Positions 1 to 59,115 of a DNA stretch of 64,000 nucleotides are shown one piece after another. Location of the stretch: the NCBI RefSeq assembly GCF_958295425.1, contig NC_081141.1, positions 18,941,180 through 19,005,179 of the forward strand. Direction: 5' to 3'. The position numbers were made by a program, and so were the translations under genes. This stretch comes from Solea solea. Taxonomy: Eukaryota > Chordata > Actinopteri > Pleuronectiformes > Soleidae. The stretch's first letter is position 1, and every line of letters begins with the position of its first letter. Below the pieces are notes generated by a model. The model was not told the origin of the DNA. It did not search any database and saw only the letters and a list, made by a program, of their open reading frames with translations.

Positions 1-110
1 ATTTAGCTTCCCCTGAACACTGGCAAGCCTCTCGGTCTCTGCAGCTGAAAAACACCCACACAGCATGATGCTGCCACCACCACCGTGCATGACATCATTA
101 GGCAGATTAG
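1..110 (-). pseudogene. Tc1/mariner-like transposase fragment
   Basis: Read on the - strand, the first 110 bp encode HGGGGSIMLCGCFSAAETER followed by LASVQGKLN. This matches the widely conserved Tc1 transposase block HGGGSIMxWGCFSA, here with W changed to C. The fragment is cut by the left window edge and has stop codons just upstream. It lies in an unc5c intron. Confidence 0.7.
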
Positions 111-1487
111 GAGTGGTGCCTCATTTCCCGCACTTGTTGATACGTAGAATTGAGGCCAAACGGTTCAATATTTGTTGTCTTTCAATGAGAGGTTTTTGTC
201 ACAAAGCCCAAAATGGCAGAGTGCTGCAGCAGCTAATGGCCGCCATTGTGGAGGGGATGTCTTGAAATCTTTGACTCCAGGTTTTTGTTCACGCACCAAG
301 TCCCCTCTCCCCCTGAGCTCCATTTGGCCTTGATGCCACCGCTAGGGAAAGTATCGGCTGTTCCAAACTTGTTACAACGAAGAATTCTAATGGTTTTTCG
401 GTTTTCTTTTGAATCTTTCTGTAACCACTCCTTGACCTGTGCCTCAACATAACCCTGACCCCAAATCCACTGGCAGCTGCTTAAACGTGTCATATGTTTC
501 ATCCTTGTCAGCTGCAAGACCTTGGTTAAGAGTGCGTCTCTCCAAACTGCACTTTTCAACATCCCACACACAGTAGCATTGACACAGTTACTAGCTCCGA
601 GCCAGCGCCGAGATGAACGAGGAAGAATTATTAAATTAGTAATAATTAGTCTCAGGTTGGCTATTCAACGGACATTCGCTCCAGATAGCTGCACGATCAC
701 AGCTTGTTCATTGTCTGACCCATCGCTCTTAAAGGATACACCAATTTGCATTTAGCTTTGTATTACAAGAATAGGGGTACTATTTTTGAAAAAGTGTGTT
801 TCCCAACCTCTGAGTCGAGAAATATCTTCATTCTTTTTTTTGTTACCTGCCCACCTGTGACATTTGGTCCAAGCCTTGAAACTGTAACGCTTTTCCCCAC
901 TTTTTAGACCTTCTACCTTCCAATAATGTTTCTGTTTGTGACTAATTTATTACTAATTTAATAAGTATTCCTCATTCATGTCGGCGCTAGCTCGGTGCTA
1001 GCTGTGAACGCATACGCAGTGGAATCGATGAATCTTCTGCTCAATACAAAATGCCTGAGGCCCCTGTGACGTATTTTCGAGAGTTATGTGACTGCTGCAG
1101 ATTCGTAAATTCGCAACTGTGGATTCGTATTTTTTTTTAAAGTTGATAAGTCGTAACACGACCCTCATGTGTAGGATAAAGCGGTGGAAGATGGATGTAT
1201 GTATGTTAGGATTTAAAGGTACTTGGCAAAAAGAATGAATAACAACTCCTGGTTTCATTTATCATTGCAACATAGTCTGAAGGCGTTTCAGACACTATCA
1301 AACATCGCAGCCCATTTTACAAACATATTTCAATAATAATTATTCGATTATTAATCATCACGTTCAAGTGACAATAGGTTCCACATTCAATAATTCAGTT
1401 TGTGTTACGCTGGAGTGAATTAATGCTGTAATGAGAAACTCATTATTTGTGCCTCCATCCTTCCTGATCCCCCTGTTGTCCCTGCAG
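111..1487. other. unc5c intron (left part truncated by window)
   Basis: No exon recognised. A 112-codon frame is open on the - strand (571-233) but matches nothing I know. The stretch after about 600 is AT-rich and unremarkable. Confidence 0.6.
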
Positions 1488-26402
<24,915 letters not shown>

Positions 26403-28370
26403 CAAAGCAAAAGAAAAGAAAAAAAGGTTGCCCAGACAGTGACAGAACTCTGAAGAAGATTACACATGGAATTCTCTCCGGTTGATGCTGCAGCAAGGGC
26501 AATGAACGACTTTGATGTGAGCGAAAAAGAAAAGTTGTTGCCATGGTGATTGAGCTCCAGTTAAATACCACGGTACTCATGCCGACATGGTAACGGACAG
26601 AACGAGAAGGCTTGAGCTGGTGCTGCAAATGATGTGTGTGTGTTTTTCTCTGTGTGTGTGTGTGTGTGTATTCGTGGGATGTTGCAGTGTCCACACGTGA
26701 CCGAAGGAGAGAGATAAACCAACACGACCACACAAACAAGAGTCTATCAGGAACAAACAAAACACACGCCTAACAACAACAACAACAACAACAAAAGACA
26801 TTGTCTCATGTAACACAAGTTGTTCTCTTGCAGTTACTTTATACGGAACAAAGACAAGGAAGGGGAAAAAACAAAAGACAACCAGCGTAGCGACCTTGAA
26901 ATTCTCTATAGGAATGGAACAGAATCATTAAAGGGAGAGCGGGTTAAACTGATTACAGTGAACTGGGGAAAAAGGTAGATTGAGGAAACAGAGTGAGTGA
27001 AAGAAAGTAAGGGAGATAAACTGATTACGGGGGGACAGGAACATCTAAACATAGAATGATGGGAGACGTTGGCAGGCGATCATCTGAAAGAAAATGGGAA
27101 ATGGAAAACAGATAATGAGATAGCGGGGAGATAAAGAAGTGATCCCTCTCGTCTCCTGTGAGCCTTGGCTGTACGTGTTTGCCAGTACAGTTGGTTTTCT
27201 TGATATAGTTTCCTAGGGAACGCTCTATGTATTCTGGTGTCCATATGTGTGGATCATTTTCCTGCAAACGACAGTTTGTGTCGTGACCGCGAGTCAAGGA
27301 TCCTGACCAGAAACAAGTCAGCTGACAAAAACATCGCAAATTCGGAGCAAACAAACATAAAAAAAGGGAAAGATTTGAAATAATGCAGGCCGCAGGAAAC
27401 ACTGTCCACTTTACTTTCAATGTTTGCGCATCTCATTTTTGTAAAAGAAAAGAAAAAACTCGAGTGTATGTGTATTTAATTTTATACTTTCATTCGTTAA
27501 ATCGTCTGTTTTGAGGTATATTTACTATGAAGCTTATGATAAACAGATAAAGAAGCAGACCGTCTGCTATTTACTTTTTATACTACAGTACAAGTACACA
27601 TATTTAGTTTTAAAATGATTTATAAAAATGACATCTTGTTGCTCAGGAAGCAAGACAAGTATACAGCAGATGCTGTGTTCTCTGCACATATCACACACAT
27701 TCAATTCTCCAAACCCTGAAACCGCCAGTTGAACTTCTACTCCTCTGTTTGACCCCAGAGAGGAGTTGTTTGGCGATGCATGTTGGGGAATTCCAGTCGC
27801 TAACAGACGGACTGTCGGGGCTTGTTTCTGGACGGGGTCCAACGCAGAGGGTAGAGAGAAAGAGAGAAAGAGAGAGACGAAGCAAAAATGGATGAACTAC
27901 ATCATAAATGCAGGTGATAGTCTGCACACAAATATACAGATTTGTTCTCACGTCAATGTGCATATTCTGTGTCCTATCGTCACGGGGATGTCAGCTGCTG
28001 TCTGACGCCATGCCACGTATAATCACCAACCATGACTTTGCTGGTCACTAGCACCATCCAGTGGCCTTTGAATAACAAGCACTTTCATTTTGTTGTTTTT
28101 TTTTCTTCAATTGTCTCAAACATGTAAATATATGATTACCATATTCATCATAAGGACCTTGTATTACCATAACATTTGTGTTCAGTGCTGTCTTTTTTTT
28201 ATTATTATTATTGTTATTCTTATTGTGTTATTTACATTAACTTTTTTTGTTTGTTGCCATTTTGATGGGTTTTTTTTATTAGATGTGAACTGTGTGGGGT
28301 GAAATCTGTAACTTTGTTCTCAGTATTCTGTCCGCAACTAACATTCCAACGCGTCATGTATATGATAAAA

Positions 28371-28421
28371 TGATATATGTATATATATACATATATATAT
28401 ATGCATATATATATATATATA

Positions 28422-28453
<32 letters not shown>
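28371..28453. repeat. AT dinucleotide tract in unc5c 3'UTR
   Basis: About 80 bp of near-pure (AT)n interrupted by two GC pairs (TATGCATA) and by GTATA/TACATA variants. It is self-complementary and could fold in the transcript. It is probably length-polymorphic. Confidence 0.8.
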
Positions 28454-28456
<3 letters not shown>

Positions 28457-29767
28457 GCAATTTAGGGATAAAAATCAGGATAGCGATGCAGGCTGTATAA
28501 AGCTAAGAAGCGCGAGCCGTGCACTGACCCCAACAGACGATGACGTCTGACGAAAAAGGTGCAAGCCTTATTTTTTAAGTGGCTTTCAGTTTCAAATGAG
28601 AAGCGTGTAACATGTCCAAAAAAAGAGAGAGAGAGAGTTTGGATATCTGTGCTCAGAACTATGGAGAGACGCCATATGAAACGAGATGAAGAGGAGATAC
28701 TGCGAAGAAAACCAAGTAGGCTCCATTAACACTGGTGCAAAAGGTCAGATGTTGCCTGCTTATGACAGATTTCATCTGCCCACACACACACACACATTTT
28801 CATATTGATTTTTTTTACCCTTGTCTGTGTTCATCAGTTGTAAAGTTAAATCAAACCCCCTTTTGGACCAGTGTTAAAACACAAACGCAGCGTCCCCAAA
28901 ATATGTTTGTTAGTATTTTGGACAGCCTTAAGAACCAAATTAGAAGACGGTGCAAATGGTTAAATGAGCGCGAGTGGATGTTTTTTTTGTTTTTTTGTTG
29001 TTGTATGTTTTCAAATGTAACCGCTGATGTCAGGTGTGAGGGAATCAAAAGGGAAGAGTCGCGCGTGTTTTTACGAGGATACAAGCCTAAAAAAAACAAT
29101 TCAACGTTTCACAAGGGGAAACGTGGACCCAAAGGTAATAAATGACGACGTTTCTTTCATACGACACGATCATCTACGGCAGATTTCAGTCATTAACGGT
29201 CAGAGAAAAGAAAAATCATCCTGAATTTGATCTGGTTAAAAAAAAAGAAAAGAGTTTCCATATGAGGAGAGGAACGCTTCGGCCTCCAGCAGGTGATTCC
29301 CTCATGATGTGAAAACGGCAAAAGAAAAGTAGTGTTAAGAGATCAAAAGTGTGTAAAAAAAAAATATTTTTTATCCACAGTATGTACAGTTGTGTACTGT
29401 CAGCTATATTTGGCAAATTTCCGAACATAAAAAGAACAGTACCGTTAGATACTAGTTTGTATGTGTAAAGTTTTTTGGGTTTTTTTTTTATTTAAGTTTC
29501 TTTCCTTTTTTGTAAAAGCTGTGTCTACTATGCAAACTTGGCATTGGTTATCCCGATAGAAGTCTATAACTAGAGCTGTTCCTGTAAATGCATTGTTATT
29601 TTACTATAAAGGAGTGATTTCATTTGATTAGTGCAGGGTAATGTTGGTCCATTTTAGCTAATTCTGGCACGCTTCATGAATCTTGCTCAGTCTTGCTGAA
29701 TGCTTGCCTCTCTATCTCCTCTAATTGTTTTCTGTACAAACTGTAAGAAAGAATTTTTAAAACAATT

Positions 29768-29773
29768 AATAAA
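29768..29773 (+). terminator. unc5c: Poly(A) signal AATAAA, probable distal end of unc5c
   Basis: A canonical hexamer, followed about 15-20 bp later by a candidate cleavage site and then by a GT-rich downstream element. It is the best-formed + strand poly(A) signal after the unc5c stop codon. Confidence 0.55.
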
Positions 29774-29790
29774 TTATATTTATAAGCAAT

Positions 29791-30236
29791 GCTGAAATCA
29801 TGTAGTGCCTTTGGTGGCTTATTTCAACCGAACCGTTTCAGGGAGTCGTTTATTACTCGTCAGCGCGTGCTGTACGGTGGTGGTGGTGGTGGTGGTCGGG
29901 GGGGGGGAGAATGCGGTTTGTCCTTTTGATTTGACATCTCTCGCTTTCTGTGAAATTCCCCATTTAAGGCTCTAGAGTCAATGGCAGTTGGATGAAGTAG
30001 TCCCAAAGTGGAGGAAATTGAAACGGAAAATCCCTTTTATTGTCACTGTTTAACATGCTGTGTGCTCAGCAGCACGGGTGGATTGTAATGAGGCATGACA
30101 CTTTCTTTTTTCTTTTTTCTTAAACAAAGAAAAGATATAGAGCGTGCCGTACGAGTAAAAAGCAGGGTGACGTGTTAATATGCTCCTCATTCAGCCGCCA
30201 CAAACTGTGCACCAGCCATGTGGATGAGTGAAACAC
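29791..30236. other. Interval between the convergent 3' ends
   Basis: About 450 bp between the best poly(A) signals of unc5c and bmpr1b. It contains (GGT)n at 29876-29896 followed by a G run, and nothing coding. Confidence 0.55.
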
Positions 30237-30242
30237 TTTATT
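30237..30242 (-). terminator. bmpr1b: Candidate distal poly(A) signal of bmpr1b
   Basis: AATAAA on the - strand (TTTATT on +) with GTGTTTC and GGCTGGTGC downstream. If used, the 3' ends of the two convergent genes lie only about 450 bp apart. Proximal alternatives exist. Confidence 0.35.
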
Positions 30243-30430
30243 ATGTTACACCACTTTCTCTCACAGGCGACGCAAGTACAGGTTAAATAAGGCGACAACA
30301 CCCGACAGGAAAGAGAGGACACTTCTGTCACACACACAACCCAACACTATAATATGAGTCAATGAAGACGACAACAACAACCAAAAAATGCATTGACTGA
30401 CATCTGAAGGGTTTTTACAAAAGCTTAATT

Positions 30431-31014
30431 AAAGGAATATTTCACCGTCTATTAAAACTGGGTCATCTATGTAGTCGAAATGTGAAATAATATTTCACAT
30501 TAATTTTGTAATTTTGGCTCATAGATGAACGACAACAACTCCCAGAATGCACTGCGCTCGCTGCCCCACGAGAGTCACTGTCTCAAGCTTCGAAGCAGAC
30601 AGCACTAGTTATGTTAACACACAAATCCCTGTGAGGAATTAATAATATAATAAATATAAAAATACAAAACAAAAACCGGAGGGCCACCAGCTGGCCTCGA
30701 GTTTTCACCGAAATGCAGGTCTTTTCCCTCGCAGCCATATCAGTTTGGAAACTACCTTCCATCATTGTTCTCAGTTTACTCTGCAGAGCAAGAGCCGGTG
30801 AGCGTAACTGTTAGCAAAGATGGAGGACACCATGTTTACATTCTGGGAATGAAGTCTCGTCCTCTTATGGGTGAGTCTGAAAAGTGTGGAACTGGCGTTT
30901 GTAGTTTCAAACCTTGAACCGACGTTTGCCCTACGCTGAGTCAAATGACGCACCATTTCACTCAGCGTAGGGGAGGGAAGCACAATTTTAAAAAAATCGG
31001 TGAAGTATTCCTTT
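30431..31014. mobile_element. Short TIR element (AAAGGAATATTTCACCG ends)
   Basis: The left end AAAGGAATATTTCACCG at 30431 and the right end CGGTGAAGTATTCCTTT finishing at 31014 are inverted copies with one mismatch over 17 bp. Both are flanked by TTAA-like or TTAAA-like bases. The interior of about 550 bp has no transposase frame. It is typical of a non-autonomous MITE. It falls in the long version of the bmpr1b 3'UTR. Confidence 0.65.
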
Positions 31015-31889
31015 AAAAAGAGACGGTTTTTTTTGTGTTTTTTTTAAGAGAAACCAATCCGCTGGAAGACCAGTATGAAAGCTGTCTGCTAACTGATGAT
31101 GAAAGGGGTCAGAAATTAAATAAATGAGCACTGAAGCAGGAGAGATTCATACGATAGGAGCAAAGTGATGGGTTTCTTTGATGATTTTGAGTGTGACAGA
31201 CTTCAACATATGCAGTAAATGACATGTATGAGGCTCTGTGGTGGTCAGGTGACCTTGAAATGGTGTGAAAGACGAACAACACTGTGTAAATGTTATGTTT
31301 TAAATGAAGGGTGTCTGCTCCGGCTGCCTAAAAATAAAATCTTTCATCAGCCTTGTTACCACGCTGTATTATTGGATAAAAAAACAAAATCCTCCATAAT
31401 AAATGAATCGTGGTGCTCCTGGACTAACAAAAGTTAGCAAACAATTCCACACATTTACAACATCACTACATCATAAAGCGGGTCCTCCTTCCTGTAATTG
31501 CGGTGGAGCGCCTACAGGTGGCACCGTTCCACTTCTATCAATATCAAGCGTCAAGTTCTTGTGCACAAGGAGACACAAAGGCCTCAATACAGAATTTATT
31601 TGGACACATAAAGAGTTCATTTTTATTTTATTTTTATTTTTTTCAAATAAAGTCTCAACGAGTTTAAGTTTTACATGATAAACACACTTCCATAGCTCGT
31701 CACAACACAAAAAATACAGGTATGCCTTTCTTCAGTGTCTACAAACGCTACCAGCATAAACAAAGCGTTCAGCGCCTCTGTCCTGTCACATCGTGTCGTA
31801 CTGTGTCAGTCCCACAACAAAAAAAGCTATTTAAGAGTGAGGGGGGGGGGAACAAATGGGTTTATAATCCAATTACGATATAAAGCCAG

Positions 31890-31926
<37 letters not shown>

Positions 31927-32456
31927 TGTGGGGGGGGGAGGGGTTTAGAAAGGAGGTGTCGTGCAGCAATAACAGATTGCCGTTAATTACGTCCCTTCAG
32001 TTCTGTCAATCAGACCTTCATCTACAGGTAGGGCAGCTTTCACAGAAAGCAGTGATATAATATACATGCACTCACTGGTCAGTAGCCTGTTCCTCTATCT
32101 CAGTCCAACTCAAGTCTCTTTAACCACAGCCTTTGGAGCGTGTAAACAGGAGCCTGCAGTATACATAAATACATCCGGTGTGAGATTGTCTCATCTTCTG
32201 TGACCACCATTATTTATTTATTTATTTATTTGTTTGTTTATTTAATCGGGAGAGATTTGGGTTGCAGAGTTATTGGCACCTACGCTCAAAAGTCTGTGAT
32301 CTCCAAAGTGACCTTCTCACTCGTCCCGCCTCCATTTTCCCCAGGGGGAGGGGAGGGGAGGGAGGGGGGACTAAAAAGGTTTGTATGGCCTAAACCAGTG
32401 CCAGTGTGATTGTTAGTGCCCTTTCTCTGTGTGTGCGTAAACACACACCTGGCCGC

Positions 32457-55829
<23,373 letters not shown>

Positions 55830-56152
55830 GGTAGAGTCTGCTGCTCCGCTCTGCTCCGCTCTGCTCCTCTACCCCTCTTCAGTACACTCCACACCACAGG
55901 ATCCACTGCTTACTCACTCACTCACTGCCTGTGTGTGTGTATGTCCTCGAAAGAAAGACAGAGACAGAGAGTGTGTGTAGGAGAGAAGGGGGTGGGGGGT
56001 GGGGGTGGCCGTGGGCACAGGGCAGGAAAGCGCCTGTATGTGCGTGTCTGCTGCAACGTGAGAAAGTCCAACACCACGCAAAACACCCCAGCAGCAGCAC
56101 AAGCAGTAGTGGCAGTCGATTGTCCTCAAACCGTCTGACAGTAGCAGCCCAG
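55830..56152 (-). promoter_or_regulatory. bmpr1b: Probable 5'UTR and/or promoter-proximal region of bmpr1b
   Basis: The sequence upstream of the signal-peptide ATG is locally GC-rich. It contains an in-frame TAG (55871-55869), a tandem of GAGCAGAGCG units on the - strand, and a C-rich tract. At 56152 the - strand shows a long CT tract ending CTCTCAG/CTGGGC, which looks like a splice acceptor. The exon may therefore begin there as part of a spliced 5'UTR, with the real promoter further upstream. No TATA box is evident. Confidence 0.35.
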
Positions 56153-56189
56153 CTGAGAGAGAGAGGGAGAGAGAGGGAGAGGGGGGGGG
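56152..56189. repeat. GA-rich microsatellite
   Basis: (GA)n with GGGA interruptions ending in a G run; on the - strand it forms a polypyrimidine tract before a CAG. Confidence 0.8.
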
Positions 56190-56235
56190 CAAAACAGAGA
56201 GTTTACTTCAATTGCTTAGTAGGGAGGGCTGACCC

Positions 56236-56241
<6 letters not shown>

Positions 56242-56267
<26 letters not shown>

Positions 56268-56530
56268 TTTGCGCAGCTATTCCTCTTGGGACACTGCATT
56301 GACTTCCATTAATTTGAACAGCCTAAACAAAGTGTTATCCCTTAACCTTAACCACTTAATGCCTAACCCTAACCTTAACCCAACCACAATTCAAATCTTA
56401 GCCCTAAACCACTCCCTCAGAAATGAGGTTCTGCCTCATTAGTATCAGGTTTTTGCCTCCATGAGGACTACTGGTCCTGATAAGGTAAGACAAGTTCCTA
56501 AAGAGGGAGCAAATACAAGTACACACACCA
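56242..56530 (+). repeat. CA-tailed dispersed repeat, copy 1
   Basis: A (CA)n run followed by GGTTTGCGCAGCTATTCCTC, GCATTGACTTCCATTAATTT, AAACAAAGTG, a CCTAACCCTAACC-rich stretch, CAGAAATGAGGTTCTGCCTC and CATTAG, and ending in AAATACAAGTACACACACC. It is the same element as at 58854-59115 in the same orientation. The layout (CA run, CCTAA-rich middle, AAGNACAAATACA end) is common in teleosts. Confidence 0.75.
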
Positions 56531-56659
56531 ACACAAACACACACACACACAGGGAGGGAGGGAGGGAGGACATGGGTGGTACAGAGAACGGGGGCAGACA
56601 GGAGTAAGATGGGGTTTAGAAAAAAGAAGGAGTGTGAGAAAGTTATTGAAAACAAACAG

Positions 56660-57384
56660 CAGGATCTGCGCCTTTAACAGTGAACAGATCAAATGTTCCC
56701 ACATTTCATGTCGGGCATGAATTCCGCGAAAAAAAGTGTTTATGAAACTAAAGTGAGCAGTGGAACATAACCGACACGCTGTAGATAATTGGGGCAGCGA
56801 ATGAAAAATCCTTACACTGCAGGCTGTGTACGCACAGCATTAGAAAGTGACTGACCAAAATGACTCAGTCAGTTTAACAGGACATAAACATTAGCACCTT
56901 TAGATTTCTGACAATTTAGCAAGAAGCTCTTTTACTCCACAGTGTGAACAAAACGTGTGTGCACTAATTGGCGAGGTACTTAAACGCATGGGTCTGCTTC
57001 AAGTGTACTAAAACAGAACAAACATCAATTCTTCACACACATCAGGGGCCAAAATTCCAGTGTACAAATCGCCGATACCTTCAGTGAGAGTCTGTATTCA
57101 AGTAAAACTATACAAAGTTTGCCTGACAACAGCTCAATTGTTCAAAATGGCAACTTTCAGCTTGTTAGTATTAGGAATTTTACGGTTAAGCGTGAGGCTA
57201 GTTGTTAGCATGTCAAGCTCCAGTCAATGCTCCCTACCATGTATTCACTGAAGATGACAGAGGATAAACCCGGTGTCATCGGCAGTGCTGGCCTGAATTT
57301 CACCATGTTTTTATCGCTGTTGTCTGTGTGTGTAACAGCTTCTGTTATTATTTCTAGGCATTAGCCAGGGGAAGGATTTGGAAC
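56660..57384. other. Upstream region, no feature recognised
   Basis: Unique-looking, moderately AT-rich sequence; no coding or RNA feature supported. Confidence 0.6.
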
Positions 57385-57545
57385 TGTGGTACATGCGCAG
57401 AGTATCCAGGCCAGTTGGAGTCCGACTCTAGTCCGACTGACGTTACATTCAGTAGTAGTTTGACTTGACCAATCACATTATAACCAGGGTGTGTTAGCCC
57501 AACTTTGATCATTTCGATTCTGGGCTAGGATTATTGACCAACATA
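57385..57545. mobile_element. Fragment related to the TTAGTCCGACT MITE-like element
   Basis: It contains GGTACATGCGCAGAGTATCC, GGAGTCCGACTCTAGTCCGA and CTGACG. These echo the GCGCATGCCCAGA core and repeated AGTCCGAC blocks of the element at 6562-7020. The ends are not preserved, so this is a partial or diverged copy. Confidence 0.4.
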
Positions 57546-57949
57546 ATTCCTTATTTTTTCTTAGTTATTATCCACAGCCAAATGTGTAATACAGAGCCCA
57601 CATGCAATTAAAACGAAAAACGTACTGTAGATTACAGAAATCCTATAACGCCTACTCAAAACACATCTTCACTAAATGGTGTGCTGTTAACAAATCAGGT
57701 AGCTGGCAGAGACACTTTGAAGGAGCAGTAAGAGATTACATCACCGCTGCCTGGAGCTTTTAAACTCATAAATAAATGGGGTGAGACACTCTAATAGACC
57801 ATTTCCTTTCCAGAGATATCCCTTTGCCTGTAAGGCATTTACTCTAGACAAGGCTGTATGTGTATGCTGAGAACACTTTCCTTTTAGCAAAATAGAATTA
57901 CAAGATCTGAAAGAGCATGAAATGAGCAGTTCTTTTTTTAATGACACAT

Positions 57950-58500
57950 TATCCTGATTTGTGAGGTTTTGAGGTTGTCTGTTTCATTCGGCCCTGACTG
58001 CAAATGGCAGTTAAAAAAAGTTGGATACACCATTTGAGGATCCACCTGCACCTGCCTTTTTTGGAGGAACTGAAGCAATGCTGGGCAAACCCAAAGAGCC
58101 TTTGTGCACCATGGCCTGGATGAAAGGAGTTTGGCCTCTGTGTGCGATGCTGGGGAACATGGTCTGGAGCACAGGCCTTCAGTAGATCAGTGTATTGCTT
58201 CACTGGTTCTTTCAGCTGATGAAGCGCTGAGGGACAAAACCCCTGAGCTTGTGGCCCAGTCTCAGATGTTGCAGCCACATCATGAGCGGAAGGAGTTGGG
58301 GGACATGAATGATGCATCACTTCTTGGCCATGTCCACCCTTGTGGTGACGAGACGCCGGGTGTGGCCTGCACAGTACGATTGTAGGCAGACACTGGGGGG
58401 ACCTTTCAGGCGTGCCAGGCCAGCTTGTTTTGGCAGGGTGGGCAGTGAAACGCTGGAAGAAGTCAAGCCAGGTTTCAGAGTCTTGACTGCTGTTTAAATG
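57950..58500. other. Unidentified GC-richer block open on both strands
   Basis: Composition shifts from AT-rich flanks to about half GC. A - strand frame of 123 codons (58320-57949) and + strand frames of 93 and 62 codons overlap. None matches a family I recognise, and the neighbouring frames carry scattered stops. It could be a decayed retroelement or processed-transcript fragment inserted here. I do not assign a function. Confidence 0.3.
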
Positions 58501-58853
58501 TCTGAATACCTTGGGATCACACTGGAAATCCTAATTCTTTGCATTCTGACCATGTAGATCAGCAGAACTGGCTATCGTTCGTTCCTACACTGGTGTTTGT
58601 TCCTGCCCTCCCCCTCCATTCCTTTCTCTCTCCTCCACTCCCCCCCACTCCCCTCCTCCAGTGAAATAGAATGTCATTATAAGCATGTCTAACCGCAGGG
58701 GGCCTTTTAAAAAACTGACAGAATTTGCACCCCAATCCACACTTTCTATGAAGCAGTGTGTGCGTTATAGATGAATGTTTGTATGTTTTAAAGAATGTCT
58801 GGTGATTTGCAGGAAGACATAGATCGACCCCTTTAAAATAGGTTACTTGAATC

Positions 58854-59115
58854 AACACACACACACACACACACACAGGTTTACGCAGCTCTCCTTTTAA
58901 GGGCATTGCCATTGACTTCCATTCATTTCAACAGGGTAAACAAAGCTTTGTGCCTAAACATAACCGTATCCCGTTAGTGCCTATCCAAAACCATAATTCA
59001 ACTTATGGCCCTAAACTGAACTGGTTCCTCAGAAATGAGGTTCTGCCTCATTAGCCCCTAGTGTTTATACCAGAGGAGGTCCTAAAGAAGTAACAAATAC
59101 AAGCACACGCACACA
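58854..59115 (+). repeat. CA-tailed dispersed repeat, copy 2
   Basis: (CA)n, then GGTTTACGCAGCTCTCCTTT, CATTGACTTCCATTCATTTC, GGGTAAACAAAGC, CAGAAATGAGGTTCTGCCTC and CATTAGCCCC, and finally CTAAAGAAGTAACAAATACA. It is clearly the same family and orientation as 56242-56530, about 2.6 kb away. Confidence 0.75.

Larger units (their letters stand above)
26403..29790 (+). other. unc5c: unc5c 3' untranslated region
   Basis: No exon or convincing reading frame follows the TGA for 3.4 kb. The stretch contains a (GT)n run near 26633-26670, (AAC)n near 26767-26790, a long AT dinucleotide tract at 28371-28453 and many T-rich tracts. It ends at an AATAAA at 29768 followed by a GT-rich stretch (TGTAGTGCC, TTTGGTGG). 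An earlier AATAAA at 29137 could give a shorter form. The 3' end is inferred, not observed. Confidence 0.6.
30237..32456 (-). other. bmpr1b: bmpr1b 3' untranslated region (3' end uncertain)
   Basis: No exon follows the stop codon. Candidate - strand AATAAA signals appear as TTTATT at 32211-32243 (inside an ATTT repeat), at 31596 and 31619-31645, and at 30237-30242. The last is followed downstream on the - strand by a GT-rich stretch. The UTR may therefore be as short as about 240 nt or as long as about 2.2 kb. It holds a GT microsatellite (31892-31922) and, in the long form, the TIR element at 30431-31014. Confidence 0.4.

Noticed and set aside
233..571. 112-codon - strand frame near the left edge
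   Set aside because: No recognisable family, no splice context; it sits in an unc5c intron beside a Tc1 scrap. Could be old repeat sequence.
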